Assembly: GCA_002385485.1 (NCBI GenBank)
Contig: DGDP01000112.1
Span: 1 to 5,410, forward strand
Direction: 5' to 3'
From: Acetomicrobium sp. UBA3949
GTDB lineage: Bacteria; Synergistota; Synergistia; Synergistales; Acetomicrobiaceae
Length of the DNA stretch: 5,410 bases
The notes under the pieces are model-generated. The model was not told the DNA's origin. It did no database searches and saw only the letters and a program-made list of their open reading frames with translations. A program made the translations under genes and the position numbers. Positions 1 through 5,410 of the stretch are shown one piece after another (position 1 is the stretch's first letter; each line of letters begins with the position of its first letter).

Positions 1-1
1 A

Positions 2-160
2 TTCGGTTGTCGATGTTCGAGGAAACTGGCCGAAGCCCTGTTGCTCTCCACCTCGGAGGGGGAAGAGGCGAATGATGTTATAGAGGTAAGATGTCATTTT
101 TGCAATAGAGTATATAGCTTTTCTAGGGATGAAATAAAGAAATTAAAAGGCGGTGAATGA
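2..160 (+). CDS. hslO: Hsp33 redox-regulated chaperone, C-terminal zinc-switch end (5' truncated)
   Basis: Only the last 52 residues are present; the gene enters from the left edge in the frame beginning at base 2 and stops with TGA at 158-160. The fragment opens FGCRCSRKL and later has CHFC, so it shows a CxC pair (codons at 8-16) and a CxxC pair (codons at 92-103) separated by 25 residues. This CxC...CxxC arrangement is the zinc-binding redox switch at the C-terminus of Hsp33. In that family, oxidation (for example by hypochlorite or peroxide plus heat) releases zinc, forms disulfides and turns on holdase activity in the cytoplasm. All four cysteines are intact, so the switch should work. 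The inter-pair spacing looks slightly shorter than in the E. coli protein. The stop codon overlaps the ATG of the next gene (ATGA), which implies translational coupling. The chaperone core lies outside the window, so identification rests on the switch domain alone. Confidence 0.88.
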   Translation, partial: FGCRCSRKLAEALLLSTSEGEEANDVIEVRCHFCNRVYSFSRDEIKKLKGGE

Positions 161-714
161 AATTGAGAAGAACCCTCCTGCCCTTAGTTGCATTTTTTTT
201 GCTTGTCCTCGGAGCCCTCTCCTTTGTCGAAGTGGCCCAAGGCTCTCAGGACAAGCTTGAATCTCTGTCTGCGGAACGTACAGGAACCATATTCCTGGAG
301 GGCGAAATGCTTGGGGACCTTATTTTGGGAGCAAGGGCGAGGTTGGATTTTCTTTACATTGATGATGTGCTCGTCAAGGCCTCCATTTCTTCGGGGAAAA
401 CTCCCGATTGGCTTAAGTGGCATCTCGGTCATTTCGGAAGTCCAGAGACCGAGGGCAAAGAACTGTTCGTGCTCCGATACGAGGTCTATAAGCCCTGGGA
501 TTTTGACCCCTTTAAGATAACGGTCAACGGAGTTTGTTTGACTAAAGAAGATATATTGACCGGGTTCAATCGTTTTGCCTCAGGGGCTTTGCCTACAGGT
601 ACCGTAGACAGTATGGCCTTTACCGTTCCTCGGTCACCCGATGGGTTATATAATATATCCTACGACGAAGACCATATCGAGATTGATGTCAAAAAGATAA
701 AGAGAACGAAATAA
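157..714 (+). CDS. Exported protein of unknown function, 185 aa
   Basis: I do not recognise this family. The N-terminus is a classic Sec signal: positive MKLRR, a hydrophobic core at about residues 7-24, and a plausible signal peptidase I site after AQG at residue 29 (AQG|SQ). No lipobox cysteine is present, and the only cysteine is C127. The remaining roughly 155 residues are soluble in character, with no second membrane segment. They contain aromatic patches (DWLKWHLGHF near 84-93, YKPWDFDPF near 111-119) and a basic tail KKIKRTK. The likely location is the periplasm or outer face of the membrane, possibly membrane-anchored if the signal is not cleaved. The start is supported by an AAAAGG ribosome site at 145-150, 6 nt before the ATG, and by the ATGA overlap with hslO. 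It sits between hslO and a zinc-ribbon gene in an apparent operon, but that context does not reveal a function. Confidence 0.8.
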   Translation: MKLRRTLLPLVAFFLLVLGALSFVEVAQGSQDKLESLSAERTGTIFLEGEMLGDLILGARARLDFLYIDDVLVKASISSGKTPDWLKWHLGHFGSPETEGKELFVLRYEVYKPWDFDPFKITVNGVCLTKEDILTGFNRFASGALPTGTVDSMAFTVPRSPDGLYNISYDEDHIEIDVKKIKRTK

Positions 715-733
715 TCAGGGAAGGTGATTTTTA

Positions 734-910
734 ATGCATAAATATCGATGTGCCAGTTGTAACAAGGAGTTTGAAAGCGCCAATTTTGCCCAGAGATGTC
801 CTCATTGCCGCGGAAAGGTTTTAATTCACCTGGAAGGAGAATCGCCAAAAAAAAGATCCGCTGCTTGTTCCGGGGGGAGTTGTTCTTCCTGTAACGGTTG
901 CGGCAGGTGA
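734..910 (+). CDS. Small cysteine-rich zinc-ribbon protein, 58 aa
   Basis: This short ORF begins ATG CAT AAA TAT CGA TGT and ends TGA at 908-910. The AAGGTGA at 721-727 gives a good ribosome site 6 nt upstream. The product has eight cysteines in two groups. The N-terminal half is a zinc ribbon, CxxC at residues 6-9 and CxxC at 22-25 with 12 residues between (YRCASC ... RCPHC), which should hold one zinc ion. After a charged linker (ESPKKR) the tail has C45, C50, C53 and C56 in a C-x4-C-x2-C-x2-C pattern rich in Gly and Ser. The overall look is that of FmdB-like or small rubredoxin-type ribbon proteins, whose tails are often Gly/Ser/Cys rich, but I cannot assign a named family with certainty. 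It lies 19 nt after the exported-protein gene and 3 nt before tsaD, so it is almost certainly cotranscribed and translated with both. Confidence 0.82.
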   Translation: MHKYRCASCNKEFESANFAQRCPHCRGKVLIHLEGESPKKRSAACSGGSCSSCNGCGR

Positions 911-913
911 TCG

Positions 914-1903
914 ATGATGCTGACTTTAGGTATCGAGACCAGCTGCGATGATACATCCGTAGCACTTCTGGAGGGCGCAAGGCTTTTGCGCCGTTTTCTT
1001 GTGGCAAGCCAGCTCGAAGATCACGAGGCTTTCGGAGGAGTTGTCCCCGAACTAGCATCGCGCAAGCATCTCGAGAACTTCTTGCCCCTGCTTTCGCGGC
1101 TTCTGACGGAATGTGAGATAAAAAACCCGTCGAGGGAGATTCATTTAATAGCGGTTACAGACGGACCCGGTTTGATGGGATCTTTGCTGATCGGAACTAC
1201 CGCAGCAAAGGCTCTGGCTCAAGTCTGGGAGGTCCCCCTAATAACAGTTAACCATCTAGAAGGACATATTTTCGCAAATTATTTGGCCCACGACGATTTG
1301 TTTCCTCCCTTTATAACGCTCATAGTCTCCGGCGGACATACCGAGTTGATTTTGGTGAGGTCCTTCGGGGATTATGCATTGCTTGGGGCCACGAGAGACG
1401 ATGCAATAGGAGAAGCCTTCGATAAAATCGCTCGCCTCTTGGGCCTTGGCTATCCTGGGGGACCAGCCATAGAAAAGGTGGCAAGGGGCGGAGACCCTGC
1501 GGCTGTGGCCCTTCCGGTGCCCATGGCGGATAGTCCTGATATAGAATTCAGTTTTAGTGGCCTGAAGACCGCAGTGATATGGGCGTCGAAGAGAAATCCC
1601 TATTTAAAACTGGAGGATCTTTGTGCCTCCTTCCAGCATGCTGCTACTGAAGCTTTAGTGTGTAAGGTGGAGCTGGCTGTGAGGAAGACGGGCATTCGTA
1701 AAGTAGCCGTATCCGGAGGCGTTGCTGCAAACCTCGAGCTGAGGAGGAAGATGAAAGGTGTGCCATGGAAGACCTACTTTCCGCCCATAGAACTCTGTAC
1801 TGACAATGGGGCTATGATTGCCGCTGCCGGTTATAACGCATACAAAAGAGGTGAGAGGGCCTCCTTGTCTTTCATGCCGGATCCCTCCAAATCATTGGTC
1901 TAG
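914..1903 (+). CDS. tsaD: tRNA N6-threonylcarbamoyladenosine (t6A37) transferase TsaD
   Basis: This is TsaD (formerly Gcp/YgjD), the catalytic subunit that, with TsaB and TsaE, transfers the threonylcarbamoyl group from threonylcarbamoyl-AMP to A37 of tRNAs reading ANN codons. Hallmarks seen in order are LGIETSCDDT near residues 5-14, the metal-binding NHLEGH with H114 and H118, VSGGHTEL at 138-145, DDAIGEAFDKIARLLGLGYP at 162-181, FSFSGLKTA at 212-220, VSGGVAAN at 266-273 and TDNGAM at 296-301 with the third metal ligand D297. The length of 329 aa is close to the usual size (about 337 in E. coli), so the gene is complete and intact. Two adjacent ATGs (914 and 917) are possible starts. Both are within range of the AGGTGA at 905-910; many homologues begin MLTLGIETSCD, which would favour 917. 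It is the last gene of the apparent hslO operon. TsaB and TsaE are not in the window. Confidence 0.97.
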   Translation: MMLTLGIETSCDDTSVALLEGARLLRRFLVASQLEDHEAFGGVVPELASRKHLENFLPLLSRLLTECEIKNPSREIHLIAVTDGPGLMGSLLIGTTAAKALAQVWEVPLITVNHLEGHIFANYLAHDDLFPPFITLIVSGGHTELILVRSFGDYALLGATRDDAIGEAFDKIARLLGLGYPGGPAIEKVARGGDPAAVALPVPMADSPDIEFSFSGLKTAVIWASKRNPYLKLEDLCASFQHAATEALVCKVELAVRKTGIRKVAVSGGVAANLELRRKMKGVPWKTYFPPIELCTDNGAMIAAAGYNAYKRGERASLSFMPDPSKSLV

Positions 1904-1983
1904 AAAAAGCCCAAAAAAACGAGAATAGAACAGTAATTTGTTTATAGCCGTCGATAAAAATGAATAAACGCCAATATTCATAC

Positions 1984-2013
1984 TTGTATTATTCGCCGTG
2001 GGGACCTTAACAT
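1984..2013 (+). promoter_or_regulatory. Candidate groESL promoter
   Basis: TTGTAT at 1984-1989 and TAACAT at 2008-2013 are separated by 18 nt, giving a weak sigma-70-type promoter (3 of 6 and 4 of 6 consensus matches). It would start transcription around 2020, just before the CIRCE element, the geometry expected for HrcA repression. A second possible -10 is TAGTAT at 2014-2019, but it has no matching -35. No transcript data are available, so this is a best guess rather than a firm call. Confidence 0.35.
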
Positions 2014-2026
2014 TAGTATCGCCTTG

Positions 2027-2053
2027 TTAGCACTAAGCATGATTGAGTGCTAA
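2027..2053 (+). promoter_or_regulatory. CIRCE operator (HrcA-binding site)
   Basis: The site reads TTAGCACTA-N9-GAGTGCTAA, matching the CIRCE consensus TTAGCACTC-N9-GAGTGCTAA at 17 of 18 arm positions; the one mismatch is the last base of the left arm. The flanks extend the symmetry: TTGTTAGCACT at 2024-2034 is a perfect inverted copy of AGTGCTAACAA at 2046-2056. CIRCE is bound by the repressor HrcA, whose activity depends on GroEL, so that unfolded protein titrates GroEL and relieves repression. The position 45 nt before the first groES ATG is typical of groESL operons. The hrcA gene itself is not in this window. Confidence 0.96.
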
Positions 2054-2085
2054 CAAAGAGGATCATGATACCGTTCATATCAGCA

Positions 2086-2092
2086 GGGAGGG
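2086..2092 (+). promoter_or_regulatory. groES ribosome binding site that decides the start
   Basis: The purine block GGGAGGG contains GGAGG at 2087-2091. It is only 1 nt from the ATG at 2093 but 7 nt from the in-frame ATG at 2099. Normal Shine-Dalgarno spacing therefore favours 2099 as the true groES start. Confidence 0.75.
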
Positions 2093-2098
2093 ATGAAA

Positions 2099-2389
2099 AT
2101 GCAGCTCAAGCCACTTGGAGATCGTGTAGTAATCAAGGTTCTAAGTCAGGAAGAAAAGACCAAAGGTGGAATCGTGTTACCCGATACCGCTAAGGAGAAG
2201 CCTCAAGAAGGAGAAGTAGTTGCCGTGGGAAGCGGCAGAGTGCTTGAAAACGGTCAAAAGTTACCCCTTGAAGTGAAGGTTGGCGAAAGGGTAATCTTCA
2301 GCAAGTACGCTGGGACCGAGGTCAAAATAGAGGGCGAAGAGTACCTTATATTGAGCGAGCGCGATATTTTGGCTGTAGTAAACAAGTAG
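2099..2389 (+). CDS. groES: Co-chaperonin GroES (Hsp10)
   Basis: GroES forms the heptameric lid that caps GroEL and closes the folding chamber in the cytoplasm. The protein begins MQLKPLGDRVVIK, the conserved GroES opening. The GroEL-contacting mobile loop lies at about residues 17-32 with the key hydrophobic GGIVL at 23-27, followed by EGEVVAVGSG at 37-46 and the conserved end EYLILSERDILAVV. The length is 96 aa from this start (98 aa if the upstream ATG at 2093 were used), which is normal for the family. The start at 2099 was chosen for ribosome-site spacing and because homologues usually begin MxLKPLGDRV. It is the first gene of the CIRCE-controlled operon, with groEL 49 nt downstream. Heat-inducible expression through HrcA is expected. 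Confidence 0.97.
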   Translation: MQLKPLGDRVVIKVLSQEEKTKGGIVLPDTAKEKPQEGEVVAVGSGRVLENGQKLPLEVKVGERVIFSKYAGTEVKIEGEEYLILSERDILAVVNK

Positions 2390-2438
2390 TTGTGCTACGG
2401 TGCAATATTAACTTAAAGTCGTAAAGGAGGGAACTAAT

Positions 2439-4058
2439 ATGCCCAAGGTATTGAAGTTTGATGAAGATGCACGCAGAGCTTTGGAGCGTGGAATTAATAA
2501 AGTTGCGGATACTGTAGGTGTTACCCTGGGACCTAAGGGCAGAAACGTGGTCTTGGAAAAGAAGTTTGGATCGCCCACGATAACTAACGACGGCGTTACG
2601 ATAGCTAAGGAGATCGAACTGGAAGAACCCTTTGAAAATATGGGAGCACAGCTTCTCAAGGAAGTGGCTTCCAAGACCAACGATGTTGCCGGTGACGGAA
2701 CCACCACTGCTACGGTGCTTGCGAGGGCCATGATACGCAATGGCATGAAAAACGTAGCGGCCGGTTCAAATGGCATGTTGATGCGAAAGGGTATCGAGAA
2801 AGCGGTCGATGTAGTAGTCGATGAGCTTAAGAAGATGTCTATCCCTGTAAAGGACAGGGCCAAGATTGCCCAAGTGGCTTCTATTTCCGCCAATGACAAA
2901 GGCATTGGCGAATTGATAGCCGAAGCCATGTCCAAGGTTGGAGAGGATGGCGTAATAACCGTAGAGGATAGTCAGTCCGTCGGAACCACCTTGGAAATGG
3001 TGGAAGGTCTCCAATTCGACAAGGGATACATTAGCCCCTACATGATCACCGATCCCGAGCGTATGGAGGCTACCCTTGAGGATGCCTATATATTGATCAA
3101 CGACGGGAAGATCAGCAATGTAAAAGATCTTCTCCCTGTATTGGAAAAGGTTGTGCAGACAGGGAAGCCTCTTTTGATCATCGCAGAAGACGTAGAAGGC
3201 GAAGCCCTGGCTACGCTCGTAGTCAACAAGCTCCGCGGTATTTTGCAGGTTTGTGCCGTGAAAGCCCCGGGCTTTGGCGAGAGAAGAAAGGCCATGTTGC
3301 AGGACATCGCTATAGTTACCGGCGGGCAGGTAATAAGCGAAGAGCTGGGAATAAAGCTTGAAAACGCAGATCTTTCCATGCTTGGTCGCGCTAAGAAAGT
3401 CCGCGTAACCAAGGAAGAGACGACCATAGTAGAAGGTGCCGGAGACAGCGAGGCCATAAGGAAACGCGCTGCCCAGATAAAAGCAGAGCTGGAAGAGGCA
3501 ACCTCAGAGTACGACAAGGAAAAGCTTCAGGAGAGGCTCGCCAAGTTGGTCGGTGGAGTGGCTGTCATACAGGTTGGCGCTGCTACCGAGACCGAACAAA
3601 AGGAGCTGAAACATCGCATCGAGGATGCCTTAAGCGCGACGAGGGCTGCGGTTGAAGAAGGAATAGTTGCCGGAGGCGGCGTTGCTCTCATCAACTGCAT
3701 CCCGGCGTTGGAATCCTTCATCGAAAACCTTGAGGGTGACGAGAAAATCGGTGCACAGGTAGTACTGCGTGCCCTTTCGGAACCGCTGCACTTAATAGCC
3801 GAGAATGCTGGCTACCAGGGTGACGTAATCGTGGAGAAGGTGCGCAGCTTGCCGAAAGGACAGGGTCTCAACGCTGCCACGGGCGAATATGTAGATATGA
3901 TAGAGGAGGGTATCATAGATCCTCTTAAGGTTACGAGAAGTGCCTTGCAGAATGCCGGTTCAATCGCTGCCATGGTTCTCACGACTGAAGTTCTCGTGGC
4001 CGATAAACCGGAGAAGAAAGAAACTCCAAAGATGCCTGATATGCCAGATTACGACTAA
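2439..4058 (+). CDS. groEL: Chaperonin GroEL (Hsp60)
   Basis: GroEL is the 14-subunit ATP-driven folding chamber that works with GroES. The 539-residue protein is complete. Visible signatures are the nucleotide-binding GPKGRNV at 31-37 and DGTTTATVLA at 86-95, the apical-domain segment around 190-375 with GFGERRKAML at 278-287, and the hinge and catalytic stretch IEDALSATRAAVEEGIVAGG at 394-413. In that stretch D396 corresponds to the ATP-hydrolysing Asp398 of E. coli. The start ATG at 2439 has a strong AGGAGG at 2425-2430, 8 nt upstream. One oddity is the C-terminal tail: it reads KKETPKMPDMPDYD instead of the Gly-Gly-Met repeats common in bacterial GroEL tails. No frameshift or missing catalytic residue was seen. 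It is the second and last gene of the operon and is followed by a hairpin terminator. Confidence 0.99.
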   Translation: MPKVLKFDEDARRALERGINKVADTVGVTLGPKGRNVVLEKKFGSPTITNDGVTIAKEIELEEPFENMGAQLLKEVASKTNDVAGDGTTTATVLARAMIRNGMKNVAAGSNGMLMRKGIEKAVDVVVDELKKMSIPVKDRAKIAQVASISANDKGIGELIAEAMSKVGEDGVITVEDSQSVGTTLEMVEGLQFDKGYISPYMITDPERMEATLEDAYILINDGKISNVKDLLPVLEKVVQTGKPLLIIAEDVEGEALATLVVNKLRGILQVCAVKAPGFGERRKAMLQDIAIVTGGQVISEELGIKLENADLSMLGRAKKVRVTKEETTIVEGAGDSEAIRKRAAQIKAELEEATSEYDKEKLQERLAKLVGGVAVIQVGAATETEQKELKHRIEDALSATRAAVEEGIVAGGGVALINCIPALESFIENLEGDEKIGAQVVLRALSEPLHLIAENAGYQGDVIVEKVRSLPKGQGLNAATGEYVDMIEEGIIDPLKVTRSALQNAGSIAAMVLTTEVLVADKPEKKETPKMPDMPDYD

Positions 4059-4100
4059 GGGCATAAATCCTTCGAGGATATATACAAAACTTGTTAACCT

Positions 4101-4138
4101 AAAGGCTGTGGTCAGTGTGCCACAGCCTTTTTGATTTT
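4101..4138 (+). terminator. Rho-independent terminator of groESL
   Basis: AAAGGCTGTGG (4101-4111) and CCACAGCCTTT (4120-4130) form a perfect 11-bp stem around an 8-nt loop. The T-rich tract TTGATTTT follows directly. It begins 43 nt after the groEL stop and separates the chaperonin operon from larB. Confidence 0.95.
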
Positions 4139-4142
4139 GTAA

Positions 4143-4148
4143 TATAAT
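4143..4148 (+). promoter_or_regulatory. Candidate -10 box of the larB promoter
   Basis: A perfect TATAAT lies 38 nt before the larB ATG and directly after the groEL terminator, where a new promoter is needed. No convincing -35 hexamer is found 16-18 nt upstream because that space falls in the terminator stem, and there is no correctly placed extended TGn. The call rests on the -10 match and the location. Confidence 0.4.
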
Positions 4149-4185
4149 TGGGAAAACGGTACAGGAAAGAGAGGCGTAAGCATTC

Positions 4186-4944
4186 ATGGATTTGCAGAAC
4201 AGCTTGAGAGAGCTATTAAATTCTTTAAAGCGAGGAGAATTGGATGTAGATGAAGTCGTGGAAAAGTTGTCCTTTCTCCCATACGAAGATCTTGGCGATG
4301 TGAAGCTCGATTGGCATCGATCTATAAGGCGTGGGATAGGCGAAATTATTTACGCTCCGGGAAAATCTGATGAACAGTTAATTAAGATAGCAAAAAGCCT
4401 ATCGGAACATAGGACTAATGCGATCTTCAGTCGTATGACGAAGGATAAATACGAAATGTTGAAATCCTTCCTCCCAAATATGGAATACAGAGATGATTCG
4501 AGGTTGGCTTTCTGTCGCTTTGAATCGCCGAAAGAGCGTGGGGAGGTGGCGATCATCGCGGCCGGCAGTTCCGACCGGCCGGTGGCCGAAGAGGCGGCGG
4601 GGGTGGCCGAATTCGCGGGTTGTAAAGTGAAAAGGTTCTACGATGTAGGCGTAGCAGGCATACATCGCCTCTTCCCCTATCTTCCCGAGATAAGAAAGTC
4701 GAGTGCTATCGTTGTTGTTGCAGGAATGGAAGGCGCTCTGCCGAGCGTGGTTGCCGGGTTGGTCTCGACTCTTGTCATAGCGGTTCCCACCTCCGTAGGT
4801 TACGGTGCGAGTTTTGGAGGCCTTGCTGCGATGTTGTCGATGTTAAATGCGTGCAGCGGTGGCGTGGTAGTAGTAAATATAGATAACGGCGTCGGGGCAG
4901 GAATAGCTGCGGCCTTAGTGGCGGCAAAAGATGAAGCGCGATAA
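4186..4944 (+). CDS. larB: Nickel-pincer cofactor biosynthesis protein LarB (NaAD carboxylase/hydrolase)
   Basis: LarB carries out the first step of nickel-pincer nucleotide synthesis. It carboxylates the pyridinium ring of nicotinic acid adenine dinucleotide and releases AMP, giving the dicarboxylated mononucleotide that LarE then sulfurates. The 252-residue length fits the family. The N-terminal part (about 1-118) is the LarB-specific region. The C-terminal part is a PurE/AIR-carboxylase-like domain with AAGSSDRPVAEEA at 125-137, DVGVAGIHRL at 153-162, VVAGMEGALPSVVAGL at 177-192, PTSVGYGASFGGLAAM at 201-216 and NIDNGVGAG at 231-239. C223 in the MLNAC motif is in the place expected for the catalytic cysteine that bonds to the pyridinium ring. 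A purine-rich GAGAGG at 4169-4174, 11 nt before the ATG, is the probable ribosome site. The reading frame of rnr begins inside its last 14 nt. LarC, LarE and LarA are not in the window, so the user enzyme of the cofactor is unknown here. Confidence 0.95.
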   Translation: MDLQNSLRELLNSLKRGELDVDEVVEKLSFLPYEDLGDVKLDWHRSIRRGIGEIIYAPGKSDEQLIKIAKSLSEHRTNAIFSRMTKDKYEMLKSFLPNMEYRDDSRLAFCRFESPKERGEVAIIAAGSSDRPVAEEAAGVAEFAGCKVKRFYDVGVAGIHRLFPYLPEIRKSSAIVVVAGMEGALPSVVAGLVSTLVIAVPTSVGYGASFGGLAAMLSMLNACSGGVVVVNIDNGVGAGIAAALVAAKDEAR

Positions 4945-5410
4945 TAAGAATAAAAATAAGAATAAGAAAAACGTCGAATATAGGCCTAGGCTGTCGCGAG
5001 GCCGCTTGGTCGTCGGAGTGCTTGAGGTCAATCCCCGTGGGTTTGGTTTCGTAAGCTCCATGGGCATCCCTGACGTTTACATTGCCGAAGACGATATGGA
5101 CGGTGCGATTCACGGAGATAGAGTGAAGGTTGTAGTATATGGAGGCAAAGGCAAACCCTATGGAAAGGTCAGAAAAGTCCTTTCAAGAGGTACTTCCGAA
5201 ATCGTTGGCTTAATTAGGCGTGTAGGGAATAAGTTTCACTTAATTCCATTAAATCGACGCTATAATTTTACCCTTATTTTGGATGACGAAGGTGAATTGG
5301 AAGAGAACCAGGTAGCGGTTGCTGCAATTGAAAAATATCCCTATTTTCCTAATCCCGGCGTGGGAAGGGTCGTAAAAGTTTTGGGATCCGAAGGAGATCC
5401 AAGGGTGGGA
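4931..5410 (+). CDS. rnr: Ribonuclease R, N-terminal part (3' truncated by window end)
   Basis: The frame stays open to the last base and gives 160 residues. RNase R is a processive 3'-to-5' hydrolytic exoribonuclease that degrades structured RNA and acts in RNA quality control. After a basic, low-complexity start (about residues 2-20, mostly Asn and Lys), a cold-shock/OB-fold RNA-binding domain is seen: GRLVVGVLEVNPRGFGFV at 24-41, DVYIAEDDMDGAIHGDRVKV at 48-67, then GKVRKVLSRG at 78-87. A second OB-like segment follows, beginning EIVGLIRRVGNKF at 90-102. The GFGFV and GDRVxV pairing is typical of RNase R and RNase II. The catalytic RNB domain and S1 domain lie beyond the window. The ATG at 4931 overlaps larB by 14 nt in another frame and has only a weak GGCGG ribosome site upstream, so translation may be coupled to larB. 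No later in-frame ATG precedes the domain. Confidence 0.9.
   Translation, partial: MKRDNKNKNKNKKNVEYRPRLSRGRLVVGVLEVNPRGFGFVSSMGIPDVYIAEDDMDGAIHGDRVKVVVYGGKGKPYGKVRKVLSRGTSEIVGLIRRVGNKFHLIPLNRRYNFTLILDDEGELEENQVAVAAIEKYPYFPNPGVGRVVKVLGSEGDPRVG
4943..4966 (+). repeat. Hexanucleotide repeat AATAAR x4 at the start of rnr
   Basis: Four head-to-tail copies, AATAAG, AATAAA, AATAAG, AATAAG, begin within the larB stop codon (4942-4944) and lie in the rnr frame, where they encode Asn-Lys four times (residues 5-12). Because the unit is six bases, gain or loss of a copy would not shift the rnr frame. In the larB frame the same bases give several consecutive stop codons. Confidence 0.85.

Noticed and set aside
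660..1058. 132-codon minus-strand frame across the small zinc-ribbon gene and the start of tsaD
   Set aside because: It is antisense to two well-supported genes, and its translation has no domain signature.
1904..1960. Possible terminator after tsaD
   Set aside because: The stretch is A-rich but I could find no stable GC hairpin followed by a T-tract on the plus strand. Termination here is unproven.
2408..2935. 175-codon open frame on the minus strand opposite the groEL 5' end
   Set aside because: It lies almost wholly antisense to the strongly conserved groEL coding sequence. Its Ser/Ala/Thr/Leu-rich translation is typical of a reverse-frame shadow, with no recognisable motif.
3086..3517. 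143-codon open frame on the minus strand inside groEL
   Set aside because: Antisense shadow of groEL with a Ser-rich composition and no independent features.
3940..4134. 64-codon plus-strand frame over the groEL 3' end and terminator
   Set aside because: It is out of frame with groEL, runs through the terminator stem and has no ribosome site or recognisable product.
4559..4581. GC-rich hairpin CGGCCGG ... CCGGCCG with 9-nt loop inside larB
   Set aside because: It lies within conserved codons for the SSDRPVAEEA motif of LarB and has no T-tract, so it is most simply explained by coding constraint and local GC-rich codon choice.
4775..5113. 112-codon minus-strand frame across the larB-rnr junction
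   Set aside because: The translation contains Ile/Leu/Phe runs produced by the opposite strand of the AATAAR repeat. Both plus-strand genes are clearly real.

Overview
The window is a bacterial chromosome segment in which every recognisable gene lies on the + strand. It carries housekeeping and stress functions, with no mobile element, CRISPR array, rRNA or tRNA visible. The gene mix is the C-terminal end of a redox-switched Hsp33, TsaD, GroES-GroEL under a CIRCE operator, the nickel-pincer cofactor enzyme LarB, and the start of RNase R. This mix, together with mid-range GC and strong Shine-Dalgarno sites, suggests an anaerobic bacterium of the Synergistota or Clostridia-like type. That placement is an impression from protein style, not a measurement.

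Region 1 (2-1903) looks like one transcription unit. It holds the 3' end of hslO (Hsp33), a 185-residue exported protein of unknown function whose ATG overlaps the hslO stop, a 58-residue cysteine-rich zinc-ribbon protein at 734-910, and tsaD. Spacings are a 4-nt overlap, 19 nt and 3 nt. No convincing Rho-independent terminator follows tsaD.

Region 2 (1904-4138) is the heat-shock chaperonin operon. The 195-nt non-coding stretch before groES carries a weak candidate sigma-70-type promoter and a clear CIRCE element, the binding site of the HrcA repressor. groES and groEL follow, 49 nt apart, and the operon closes with a textbook hairpin terminator with 11-bp arms.

Region 3 (4139-5410) begins just past the terminator with a perfect TATAAT box, then larB. 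The rnr (RNase R) reading frame starts 14 nt before the end of larB and runs off the window. Its start lies on a hexanucleotide repeat that encodes an Asn-Lys run.

Functionally, the window joins protein quality control (Hsp33 for oxidative unfolding, GroEL/ES for folding), translation fidelity (TsaD, t6A tRNA modification), RNA turnover (RNase R) and nickel-pincer nucleotide synthesis (LarB). I see no strong evidence of an undescribed multi-gene system. The least explained items are the small Cys-rich protein and the exported protein between hslO and tsaD.
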